From: G963666945 sp963666945
Lineage (GTDB): Bacteria > Bacteroidota > Bacteroidia > Bacteroidales > Marinifilaceae
Assembly (NCBI GenBank): GCA_963666945.2
Contig: CAXXRT010000006.1
Span: 1 to 25,699, forward strand
Reading direction: 5' to 3'
Length of the DNA stretch: 25,699 nt
Under the pieces are notes generated by a model. That model did not search any database and was not told where the DNA came from. It saw only the letters and a list, made by a program, of their open reading frames with translations. The position numbers were made by a program, and so were the translations under genes. This document shows positions 1 through 6,136 of this stretch, piece after piece; positions within the stretch are counted from its first letter, which is position 1; each line of letters starts with the position of its first letter.

Positions 1-315
1 GTCCAATTACTAAATCATTTTGGAGAAAATCATCAATCAAGTGGTCATTTGTATATGGTTCGGCTTATTGGCAAGGATTGTGAATATCGTAATAATGTTA
101 TTATCGAAATGGCAAAGCATGATATTGCATGTAATGTACATTATAAGCCTCTGCCGATGATGACAGCTTATAAGAATATGGGATTTAATATTGAAGATTA
201 TCCTAATGCGTACCATATGTACGAGAATGAAATTACTTTACCTTTACATACTTGTTTGACTGAAGAAATGGTGGATTACGTGATGAATAATTTTGTGGAT
301 ATTATTAATAATTAG
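1..315 (+). CDS. DegT/DnrJ/EryC1/StrS-type sugar aminotransferase, C-terminal part
   Basis: The reading frame is open from base 1, so the gene starts outside the window and only about 104 C-terminal residues are present. The segments HYKPLPMM and EITLPLHTCLTEE match the C-terminal small domain of PLP-dependent sugar aminotransferases. These enzymes transfer an amino group to a nucleotide-linked keto sugar in the cytoplasm, for polysaccharide or glycan assembly. The PLP-binding lysine would lie upstream and cannot be checked. The stop is one base before the ATG of the sugar transferase gene, so the two are almost certainly co-transcribed as the end of a surface-polysaccharide operon. The exact sugar product cannot be told from this fragment. 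Confidence 0.85.
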   Translation, partial: VQLLNHFGENHQSSGHLYMVRLIGKDCEYRNNVIIEMAKHDIACNVHYKPLPMMTAYKNMGFNIEDYPNAYHMYENEITLPLHTCLTEEMVDYVMNNFVDIINN

Positions 316-316
316 C

Positions 317-904
317 ATGAAGCGAATAATTGATATATTTTTAAGTGGACTTGGATTGTTTTTTCTAAGTCCATTTTTTATTGTTATAGCAATATGGATT
401 AAGATTGATTCAAGAGGGGGGATTTTTTATCGTCAATTGCGTGTTGGAAAAAATGATAAGGAGTTTAAGGTTTTTAAGTTTCGTTCTATGCGCGTTGGGT
501 CGGATATGAAAGGTTTAATCACAGTCGGGGGACGAGATCCAAGAGTTACTCGTTCTGGCTATTATATCAGAAAGTATAAGCTAGATGAATTACCTCAGTT
601 AATAAATGTATTTATTGGAGATATGAGTCTTGTTGGTCCTCGTCCAGAGGTTCGTAAATATGTTGATATGTATACAGAGGAACAAAGAAAAGTTCTTAGT
701 GTACGACCTGGTATTTCTGATTATGCATCAATAGAGTATATGGATGAGAATGTCTTTTTAGAATCTGCAGAAGATCCTGATAAAACATATATTGAGGAGA
801 TAATGCCGGCTAAGATAAAGTTAAATATGAAGTTTATTAATAATCCGTCCTTAGCAAATTACTTTAAAATTATATGGTTGACTATTGTAGGGATTATCAG
901 GTAA
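317..904 (+). CDS. Bacterial sugar-phosphate transferase (initiating glycosyltransferase)
   Basis: The 195-residue protein begins with one hydrophobic membrane segment (about residues 5-27). The cytoplasmic catalytic region follows, with GIFYRQLRVGK, FKVFKFRSM and the diagnostic GDMSLVGPRPE segment (about residues 110-120). This is the small PglC/WcaJ-C-terminal class, which moves a phospho-sugar from a UDP-sugar to undecaprenyl phosphate and so primes assembly of capsule, O-antigen or exopolysaccharide units. The length is typical of the minimal monotopic class. I chose ATG 317 because it starts the membrane segment and follows the aminotransferase stop by one base. An earlier in-frame start would overlap that gene. 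The donor sugar is unknown. Confidence 0.93.
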   Translation: MKRIIDIFLSGLGLFFLSPFFIVIAIWIKIDSRGGIFYRQLRVGKNDKEFKVFKFRSMRVGSDMKGLITVGGRDPRVTRSGYYIRKYKLDELPQLINVFIGDMSLVGPRPEVRKYVDMYTEEQRKVLSVRPGISDYASIEYMDENVFLESAEDPDKTYIEEIMPAKIKLNMKFINNPSLANYFKIIWLTIVGIIR

Positions 905-1260
905 TACTTTATAATATATTAAGCTATTTGTAAATAGCTAATTTACTAAAAACACTTTGACTGGATTTAGCAATCAACTTAATTCTTGAATATGTAATAT
1001 TAAATTCTCTGCTGCATTATTTTAAATAATCAGTATATAGTATGTTTACACTGTTTAAGAATGATTAGATAATCTAATTTTTGGTAATCCTAACTTGTTT
1101 TTTTATTAACTTTGTTTAGGTGTTAGTTTTAACAGTATTAATATCGTAAATTATTATAATAGCATTTTATTGAGAGCGAGTTAGATAAAAATCTAAAATT
1201 GCAGGTTAGGGGTTTTAGTCCATAATTTTAAGAGGATAGCTTATAGAAATAATATTACTG
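905..1260. other. Intergenic, AT-rich; no gene seen
   Basis: About 356 bp after the polysaccharide genes without a credible reading frame. The only structure I see is the 37-bp promoter-like repeat at 1100-1136. The frame of the dehydrogenase remnant has a stop at 1237-1239, so the remnant cannot extend far upstream. Confidence 0.6.
1100..1136 (+). repeat. 37-bp direct repeat with a TAnnTTTG box, copy 1
   Basis: This sequence recurs at 3570-3606 with one mismatch. It contains TAACTTTG (1107-1114), an exact match to the Bacteroidota -7 promoter consensus TAnnTTTG. No clear -33 box is visible. It could be a duplicated promoter or simply part of a larger recombined segment. Confidence 0.6.
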
Positions 1261-1491
1261 ATGATTAGCTCTGGTCGTTTCGTTAATGATTCCATGGGTG
1301 GGTATATTGCCAAGAAGGTTGTTAAGCAGCTGACTGCCATGAATGTTAATCCTTTGGAGTCAAGGGTCCTGGTTAAGGGGATTACCTTTAAGGAGAATGT
1401 GAGCGATATATGGAATTCAAAGGTTGTTGATATAATAAATGAGCTTAAGGACTACGGGGTGAGTGTGGATGTGGTTCCGGCTGCCACTTAG
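1261..1491 (+). pseudogene. UDP-sugar dehydrogenase, C-terminal fragment (left part)
   Basis: The frame encodes the start of the C-terminal domain of UDP-glucose/UDP-ManNAc-type dehydrogenases: GRFVNDSMGGYIAKKVV, then LVKGITFKENVSDIWNSK. The family oxidises the C6 hydroxyl of a UDP-sugar to a uronic acid for polysaccharide synthesis. The NAD-binding and catalytic-cysteine domains are absent, and an in-frame stop lies at 1237. The authentic sequence ends at base 1476; the last residues (PAAT) are read-through into unrelated DNA. The protein continues exactly at 4076 after a 61-bp duplication, so the fragment at 4015-4300 is the right half of the same gene. It is very unlikely to make a working enzyme. 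Confidence 0.85.
1416..1476 (+). repeat. 61-bp perfect direct repeat, left copy
   Basis: Bases 1416-1476 and 4015-4075 are identical, and both lie inside the dehydrogenase coding sequence in the same frame. The left copy joins the upstream half of the gene and the right copy the downstream half. This is the arrangement expected after single-crossover or site-specific integration of a circular element, or after a segment duplication. Confidence 0.9.
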
Positions 1492-1906
1492 CTTTGGCTA
1501 TAAAGTGCAGGGTACTGTAGTTAGATTAAATAGAAGTGTTACTTTTTTATATTTTTTATATTTTCTGAAATAATACCTATCTTTATTTTAATTTTTGCCA
1601 TTTTTTTAAAATAAGGACGCATTTATTTTAATTTTTTGCAATATTTTAATAGTTATTTAAAAGAGATAACCGGGGGGAAGAGAAAAAAGACTTTTATATA
1701 TGCTGATTATATTAATTTGTTTTATGTCTGATGTTTTTCTTGGTCCTTCTATGGTGTTTACCAATGTGGTTAGTGATTCGCGAATTGAAAATTGAAAAAG
1801 ATATTTTAACGCAAAACATTATTAATAATATTACGTTTATAATTTTAGTGAAATTATTGATAATGTGTTAAAAAAAGTTGTTATTTTGAATAAAAATTTG
1901 ATCAGA
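1492..1906. other. Intergenic region ahead of the Panacea gene
   Basis: About 415 bp with no gene. It holds the 95-bp repeat at 1562-1656 and the short palindrome TTCGCGAA near 1778-1785. A TTATTTTG stretch just before ATG 1907 is one base off the TAnnTTTG consensus and may be the promoter of the toxin-antitoxin pair. Confidence 0.4.
1562..1656 (+). repeat. 95-bp direct repeat, copy 1
   Basis: It matches 5968-6062 with about five mismatches and no indels. It is very AT-rich and has no coding potential. Copy 1 lies downstream of the left dehydrogenase fragment and copy 2 downstream of the ATPase gene, so it marks another duplicated end. Confidence 0.75.
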
Positions 1907-2464
1907 ATGTATAGAAAAGAGCAAGTAGATAAAATTGGGAATGCTATTGTTTATCTTGTTTCTAATATTCAAGATATCTCAAAGACTAAATTGCTTAAAT
2001 TACTTTATATCCTAGATGAGATATCTATTAAAAAAAGTGGTATCCCTTTTCTGAATTTAGAATATAAAGTATGGAAATTTGGACCGGTTGCTAGTGATAT
2101 ATTTGTAGAGCTATCGTCTGCACCATCAATGTTGAAGGATTTTATTGAGAGAAAAGCCACTGGGGATGGACATATTGTTATCAGAGCTAAGAAGGATTTT
2201 TGTGATGATGAGTTTACTGATAATGAATTGGATATTCTTGATTTTGTAGTTGAAAAATTTAAGAACTCAACTGCCAATGAATTGATTTCTATTACCCATA
2301 GAAAATCGTCTCCATGGTATAATGCTGCTGTTAGAAACTCTGTGTTTGATTTGCTTGAAAATGAACAAATCAGTTCAACCGACATAAAGGTTGATATGAG
2401 AGAGTTGATTAGTTATGATGAGCGGAAATTAAAATTATACGAAGATTACCTGGAATATTGTTAG
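1907..2464 (+). CDS. Panacea-domain (DUF4065) protein, probable antitoxin
   Basis: The protein (about 186 residues from ATG 1907) has the typical Panacea opening: KIGNAIVYLV, then SKTKLLKLLYILDE (about residues 10-40) and the YKVWKFGPVA segment. SPWYNA near residue 145 is the conserved C-terminal motif. Panacea proteins (SocA/GepA relatives) are known as promiscuous antitoxins that neutralise toxins encoded next to them. The stop lies two bases before the ATG of the next gene, a typical toxin-antitoxin layout. The frame could extend to GTG 1865, but the extra 14 residues precede the domain and a near-consensus -7 element would lie inside them, so I prefer 1907. Whether it is an antitoxin here is inferred from family and context. 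Confidence 0.8.
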   Translation: MYRKEQVDKIGNAIVYLVSNIQDISKTKLLKLLYILDEISIKKSGIPFLNLEYKVWKFGPVASDIFVELSSAPSMLKDFIERKATGDGHIVIRAKKDFCDDEFTDNELDILDFVVEKFKNSTANELISITHRKSSPWYNAAVRNSVFDLLENEQISSTDIKVDMRELISYDERKLKLYEDYLEYC

Positions 2465-2466
2465 TT

Positions 2467-2907
2467 ATGTTTAAGGAAGGTAATATTCTATATTTTACTC
2501 CGTTTTACTTCAAAAATGGAAATACTGCAAAAAATAAGTATTTCGTTGTTCTTAGGAATGTTGGAAATACAACAGTATTGGCTAGTTTGCCGACGAGAAG
2601 AGACTCTGTTCCCGAGAAAGATGTTGTTGAATGTGGATGTGTAGAGATTCCGGAAATAAATTTTAATTGCTTTGTAATACCTCCAAATGTGCCAGTTACT
2701 GAATGTTCCAGATGTCTTGATTTTAAGACTTATATATATGGATATCAGCTTGATTCTTATGAGCTGGTTCAATTAAATGAACTCTATCAGCTTGAAGGAA
2801 CTGATTATGAGTTTTATGGTAAAATGAAAGAAGATTTATTTAGAAACTTGATTGCTTGTTTGAAAAATTCTAAAGCTGTAAAGCGTAAGTATAAAAGATT
2901 GCTGTAA
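2467..2907 (+). CDS. Putative toxin partner of the Panacea protein
   Basis: A 146-residue protein of no family I can name with certainty. It opens with GNILYFTPFYFKNG, then NKYFVVLRNVG and VLASLPTRRD. This beta-rich pattern recalls the start of MazF/PemK-like small barrels (GDI..., then a KxRP-type strand), but it is too divergent to assign. The C-terminal third is helical and ends in a lysine/arginine-rich tail (KRKYKRLL). Two cysteines at CSRC (near residue 78) may be structural. ATG 2467 follows the antitoxin stop by two bases; a TTG at 2458 would overlap it. Gene order (antitoxin first) and spacing make it the likely toxin. A plain accessory protein remains possible. Confidence 0.55.
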   Translation: MFKEGNILYFTPFYFKNGNTAKNKYFVVLRNVGNTTVLASLPTRRDSVPEKDVVECGCVEIPEINFNCFVIPPNVPVTECSRCLDFKTYIYGYQLDSYELVQLNELYQLEGTDYEFYGKMKEDLFRNLIACLKNSKAVKRKYKRLL

Positions 2908-3059
2908 TCTACGACCAGAATAATGTCAATGTCTTTGGTTGCTCGTGGTTTAAAACCTGCCTCATCGATAATAATATCGCAGGCTGTTCCTCCTATGATT
3001 ACATAATTGTCGGCATATTCCTTGAAGTATTCTTTAAAAATGTCTAGTCCTCTTACCAT
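2907..3059 (-). pseudogene. AbiEii-like nucleotidyltransferase, N-terminal remnant
   Basis: Read from 3059 leftwards, the first 50 or so residues are the start of an AbiEii/MNT-type nucleotidyltransferase: YVIIGGTACDI (the GG motif) followed by RATKDIDIIL (the DxD catalytic pair). Homologues are several-fold longer. Here the similarity stops near base 2907, exactly where the putative toxin gene ends, and the frame reads antisense through it to a chance stop at 2814. The start overlaps the stop of the upstream small gene (ATGGTAA), as in an intact two-gene operon. The family modifies tRNA or proteins in abortive-infection and toxin-antitoxin systems, but this copy lacks most of the enzyme. Confidence 0.75.
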
Positions 3060-3265
3060 ATAAATTGTTTTTTTATTTGTTCTAAAGCCATTTCAATGCG
3101 TTCGTCTTGACTTTCTTTAAGACTGAGGTATAAAGATAGTGGATCAACTACATCTTTGTGATTTGATAGTTCTCCTAATAATGTTTGGGGATTATATTTC
3201 CAAATTTCCAGACAATACTGTCCTTCGTATTTGTTGGCTTTTACCAAAGTGTTGTTTTTCTGCAT
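3053..3265 (-). CDS. Small partner protein of the AbiEii-like gene
   Basis: A 70-residue acidic protein containing KANKYEGQYCLEIWKYNP and DPLSLYLSLKESQDERIEM. I recall such short proteins directly upstream of AbiEii-type nucleotidyltransferases in Bacteroidales, probably as the cognate antitoxin or regulator; that is from memory, not from a search. It is complete and its stop overlaps the start of the truncated nucleotidyltransferase by seven bases. With its partner destroyed it is probably an orphan. Function is inferred from position only. Confidence 0.55.
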   Translation of the reverse strand: MQKNNTLVKANKYEGQYCLEIWKYNPQTLLGELSNHKDVVDPLSLYLSLKESQDERIEMALEQIKKQFIW

Positions 3266-3302
3266 GGTTTTTAGGTACTATAAAAGAAATAAATAAAAAA
3301 TA

Positions 3303-3330
3303 CCCCTGCCCCCCGGGATGGGGGCAGGGG
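3303..3330 (-). terminator. Rho-independent terminator of the truncated minus-strand gene
   Basis: An 11-bp perfect G/C-rich stem (CCCCTGCCCCC with GGGGGCAGGGG) and a 6-nt loop, followed on the minus strand by a T-rich run. It corresponds in position and in flanking sequence to the terminator at 6075-6100. Confidence 0.85.
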
Positions 3331-3355
3331 TTAGGTAAATGAAGATACTATAACA

Positions 3356-3545
3356 CTATTTCTTTTTTTCTTTTTCTTTTTCTTTTTCTTCTAACAGGAC
3401 TTGTATGTATTCTATTTTTTCCTTGATCTTCATGGTGGATTGCATGGCCATGGCGTTGCCGTCTGTCCTGAGAGTGGTGAGAAGTATCTTCTTAAGGATG
3501 GAGTGGTTTGTAAGCTGGTGGAACTGTAGGGATAATAAATTATTA
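3356..3545 (-). pseudogene. 3' remnant of a paralogue of the 6137-6817 gene
   Basis: Read leftwards, the frame contains DGNAMAMQSTMKIKEKIEYI and ends in a lysine/glutamate repeat tail with stop at 3356-3358. The same segment (DGNAMAMQSTQKINEKIKYI) closes the protein at 6137-6817, and both genes are followed by a short shared stretch and a strong hairpin. Upstream of about 3480 the similarity fades and no start codon or RteC-like part is present. It is best read as a truncated copy. It could also be the tail of a different protein sharing this C-terminal module. Confidence 0.6.
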
Positions 3546-3569
3546 ATATGTTTATGTAGTTCTGGATGG

Positions 3570-3606
3570 TTTTTATTAACTTTGTTTAGGTGTTAGTTTT
3601 GACAGT
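3570..3606 (+). repeat. 37-bp direct repeat with a TAnnTTTG box, copy 2
   Basis: It matches 1100-1136 with one mismatch and carries the same TAACTTTG element (3577-3584). It lies just upstream of the gene tail at 3635-3958, which has lost its own start, so any promoter activity would now be decoupled from an intact gene. Confidence 0.6.
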
Positions 3607-3634
3607 GAAAATCTTCAAAAACTAAAAGGTGTAA

Positions 3635-3958
3635 ACATTCAATATTGCCCCGGAATATACAATTGATGAGAAATATTGTGATTGTGAATGTTTCTTGAAT
3701 AAGTATCAGCTAATGAGAAATATTATTCATGTTTCTGACAATTCTTATGTCGTATTTTTATTTCCATCAAACAATAATAAGATTAAAAAACAGGCTGAGT
3801 TTGCAAAATCTTTTCTGGTAAAATCAGAACTGCGTAAAAATGTAATAAATCTTACATGGGAAGATTTATTAAAGGCTATTGATTCAAATGCTCTTGTTTC
3901 GGAAAGGTTGGAGAAACAAATGCAGGATTTTAAGGATAAATATAAAATAGTGCCTTAA
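3635..3958 (+). pseudogene. C-terminal tail of an unidentified protein, possibly a restriction-type nuclease
   Basis: The frame is open from the stop at 3632-3634 to 3958 and encodes about 107 residues. Features are EKYCDCECFLNKYQLMRN, then SYVVFLFPSNNN and a charged C-terminus. The run of strands and the FLFPSNN motif recall the C-termini of PD-(D/E)xK-type putative restriction endonucleases of Bacteroidales (PGN_0703-like), but this is a weak impression. No ATG precedes the conserved part, the only early start being TTG 3695. I read it as the 3' end left by a deletion that also brought in the 37-bp repeat. Confidence 0.45.
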
Positions 3959-4014
3959 AAACTGATGCTTTAATATTTTCGGGTTTTCTTGCTTTTCGTT
4001 TTATAGTGATGTTG

Positions 4015-4075
4015 TTCAAAGGTTGTTGATATAATAAATGAGCTTAAGGACTACGGGGTGAGTGTGGATGTGGTT
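4015..4075 (+). repeat. 61-bp perfect direct repeat, right copy
   Basis: Identical to 1416-1476. Here the repeat is followed by the true continuation of the dehydrogenase sequence (VVDPYADSG). Confidence 0.9.
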
Positions 4076-4300
4076 GATCCTTACGCTGATTCGGGTGAGG
4101 TGAAAAAGGAGTATGGCTTTGAACTGTCGGAAAATATTCGTAATGACTATAATGCTGTTGTTGTTGCTGTTGCTCATAGGGAGTTTCTTGATTTAGAGGA
4201 GAGGGATTTTATGGCAATGCTTAACTGTCAGTCGGTATTGGTGGATATTAAGGGCTTGTACCGGGGAAAAATAAAGGAACTGAATTACTGGAGTTTGTAG
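4015..4300 (+). pseudogene. UDP-sugar dehydrogenase, C-terminal fragment (right part)
   Basis: From SKVVDIINELKDYG onward the frame carries the end of the UDP-sugar dehydrogenase C-terminal domain: VVDPYADS, then NAVVVAVAHREFLDL and the terminal DIKGLYRGKIKELNYWSL. These are the standard closing blocks of the family. Joining bases 1261-1476 to 4076-4300 gives an uninterrupted 147-residue C-terminal region, so the two pieces are one gene split by the 2.5-kb island. No start codon exists except the internal GTG 4058, and upstream in-frame stops lie just before the repeat. It is non-functional as an enzyme. Confidence 0.85.
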
Positions 4301-4404
4301 GGGGGTACTGTAAATTTTGAATTTGGGAGGGATATATATTTATATCATATTTTATCTCTTTTTAAACAGTTTCCAGGTATTTACACTATTTTAGTATGTT
4401 TATA

Positions 4405-4502
4405 TTTTCAGTATAGTGAAAACTATCATGGAAATATGAGGCTATTTTCAGTATAGTGAAAACTTTTCGGAAAATCTATATGTGTTTTCAGTATAGTGAA
4501 AA
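4405..4502 (+). promoter_or_regulatory. Three 18-bp near-palindromes at 40-bp spacing (operator array)
   Basis: TTTTCAGTATAGTGAAAA occurs at 4405-4422, 4445-4462 and 4485-4502. Each has 6-bp inverted arms (TTTTCA/TGAAAA) around a TATA centre, with only two non-palindromic positions. The two 22-bp spacers differ in sequence. The third copy covers the expected -33 region of the TATCTTTG promoter at 4511. This is the geometry of a dimeric repressor bound at spaced operators on one face of the helix, presumably controlling the downstream ATPase. The binding protein is not identified. Confidence 0.7.
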
Positions 4503-4510
4503 TGTTTTTG

Positions 4511-4518
4511 TATCTTTG
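4511..4518 (+). promoter_or_regulatory. Predicted -7 promoter element of the ATPase gene
   Basis: TATCTTTG matches the Bacteroidota consensus TAnnTTTG exactly. Transcription would start about 7 bp downstream, leaving a leader of some 25-30 nt before ATG 4552. That supports the later start codon of the gene. Confidence 0.6.
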
Positions 4519-4551
4519 AATAATAAATTCAATATAAAAACTTTTAAGAGC

Positions 4552-5748
4552 ATGGATACAAAGTTTGTTAGAGAAAAATACTTAACAAAGATAACTCCTT
4601 ATATTGGGAAGGATATTATAAAAGTTCTTACAGGGCAAAGACGTGTAGGCAAAACCATTATTCTTAGACAGATAATGGATTTAGTCAAACAAAAAGATAG
4701 TAACGCTAATACAATATATATTGATAAGGAACAAAACGAATTTAAGCATATAATAACTGCCGAAGATTTATTCAAACACGTAAATTCTCAATTATCAACA
4801 AACAAAACAAACTATCTTTTTATTGATGAGATACAAGAAGTTGAAGAGTTTGAAATTGCATTAAGACAATTAATGGCTAAAGGTATAGATATTTACTGCA
4901 CAGGGAGTAACGCTAAAATGTTATCGGGAGATTTAGCAACTCATCTTTCCGGCAGGTATATAGAATTTCATGTAAATAGTCTTTCATACAGTGAATTTTT
5001 GCAGGCTCATAAATTAGAGAACAACAATGAAGCTCTGAATAAATACATTCGTTACGGTGGATTGCCCTATCTGATTAATCTTCCCTTTGATGATGAAATA
5101 ATATACGATTATCTAAAAAGTATATACAATACTATTATACTAAAAGATATTGTTTCGAGGTATGGCATCAGAGATATCGATTTCCTGGAACGTTTAGTTG
5201 AATATCTTTCTGATAATCTTGGTAGTTATATATCATCTAAAAAGATAAGTGACTTTTTAAAAACACAACGAATCAGTTTGTCTGTGAATACAGTTATGAA
5301 TTATCTGAAATATCTAAATAATTCTTTTTTCATAAACAAAGTGCAACGTTTAGATATAATTGGAAAGAAAAGATTTGAGATAAATGATAAATACTTTTTT
5401 TCAGATTTGGGATTAAAACATTCCATTATTCCTTTCACAGGTAGCCAAATAGGTAACGTTTTTGAGAATCTGGTATATAATCAGCTAATATACAATGATT
5501 ACAATGTTTTTGTTGGAAAACATCAGGAAAGAGAAATTGACTTTGTTGCTCAAAAAGGAAATAAAACTCTATATATACAGGTTGCTTATCAATTACCAAA
5601 TGAGAAAGTTAGAGAAAGAGAATTTGGTAACCTGCTTAAAATAGACGATAATTATGAAAAGATAGTAGTTTCAGCAGATGAATTTGCAGAAAACTACAAG
5701 GGAATAAAGCATTTACATATTAGAGATTTCCTTGTAATGATTTTTTAA
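4552..5748 (+). CDS. AAA ATPase with DUF4143 (AAA_14 family)
   Basis: From ATG 4552 the protein has about 398 residues. It shows Walker A (TGQRRVGKTI, about residues 27-36), Walker B (YLFIDEIQEV, near 90), a sensor-type TGSNAKML and the LSGRYIEFHVNSLSYSEF segment. A DUF4143 C-terminal half with a degenerate nuclease-like strand pair (EIDFVAQKGNKTLYIQVAY) follows. The family is common in Bacteroidales and its cellular job is not settled. The frame extends upstream to 4456, but that part would translate the operator repeats and lies before the predicted promoter, so I reject it. The gene sits alone between repeats. Its promoter is overlapped by the operator array, suggesting tight repression. 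Lineage-specific defence or selfish behaviour is possible but unproven. Confidence 0.9.
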   Translation: MDTKFVREKYLTKITPYIGKDIIKVLTGQRRVGKTIILRQIMDLVKQKDSNANTIYIDKEQNEFKHIITAEDLFKHVNSQLSTNKTNYLFIDEIQEVEEFEIALRQLMAKGIDIYCTGSNAKMLSGDLATHLSGRYIEFHVNSLSYSEFLQAHKLENNNEALNKYIRYGGLPYLINLPFDDEIIYDYLKSIYNTIILKDIVSRYGIRDIDFLERLVEYLSDNLGSYISSKKISDFLKTQRISLSVNTVMNYLKYLNNSFFINKVQRLDIIGKKRFEINDKYFFSDLGLKHSIIPFTGSQIGNVFENLVYNQLIYNDYNVFVGKHQEREIDFVAQKGNKTLYIQVAYQLPNEKVREREFGNLLKIDDNYEKIVVSADEFAENYKGIKHLHIRDFLVMIF

Positions 5749-6065
5749 AGAAGGATGTAAATAGCAAAACCAGGAATATGTACTCTTAATATAAAACTAA
5801 GAGGAAAAATATGTTATATTCATGATGATAGTAGAAATGATACTGAGTAAAGTGATAAGTACATCTCATTATATCTGAGTGTTCATTGTTTGTGAACACA
5901 AAGAAAAAGTGAACAGATATTTAATATGGTATGGAAAGAGTTATAATTAATTTTGCTGTTGACTGGATTTCTGAAATAATACCTATCTTTATTTTAATTT
6001 TTGCCTGTTTTTTAAAATAAGGACACAGTTATTTTAATTTTGTGCAATATTTTAATAGTTATAAA
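5749..6065. other. Intergenic; hairpin and 95-bp repeat
   Basis: No gene is seen. A 7-bp perfect hairpin (GTGTTCA/TGAACAC, 5879-5899) without a T tract lies about 130 bp after the ATPase stop. The right part is the second copy of the 95-bp repeat, which abuts the terminator of the minus-strand gene. Confidence 0.5.
5968..6062 (+). repeat. 95-bp direct repeat, copy 2
   Basis: Counterpart of 1562-1656, about five mismatches, no indels. It ends immediately before the minus-strand terminator at 6075. Confidence 0.75.
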
Positions 6066-6074
6066 TAAAAAACA

Positions 6075-6100
6075 CCCTTGCCTCCCGGATGAGGCAAGGG
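6075..6100 (-). terminator. Rho-independent terminator of the RteC-like gene
   Basis: A 10-bp perfect stem (CCCTTGCCTC/GAGGCAAGGG) with a 6-nt loop, followed on the minus strand by a run of T. It ends the minus-strand cassette and parallels the hairpin at 3303-3330. Confidence 0.88.
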
Positions 6101-6136
6101 TTGTGTAAATGAAGATACTACAACACTACGGCTGTT

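Noticed and set aside
2005..2772. Antisense reading frames over the Panacea and putative toxin genes
   Set aside because: They mirror well-supported plus-strand genes, have no recognisable motifs and no promoter of their own.
1416..4075. Classical transposon insertion with target-site duplication
   Set aside because: A 61-bp duplication is much longer than usual target duplications, and no terminal inverted repeats or transposase gene are present.
4405..4502. CRISPR array reading of the three 18-bp repeats
   Set aside because: Repeats of 18 bp with 22-bp spacers are too short, and the near-palindrome plus promoter overlap fits operators better.
4456..4551. N-terminal extension of the ATPase
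   Set aside because: It would translate the operator repeats and lies upstream of the predicted transcription start; homologous proteins begin near the residues encoded from 4552.
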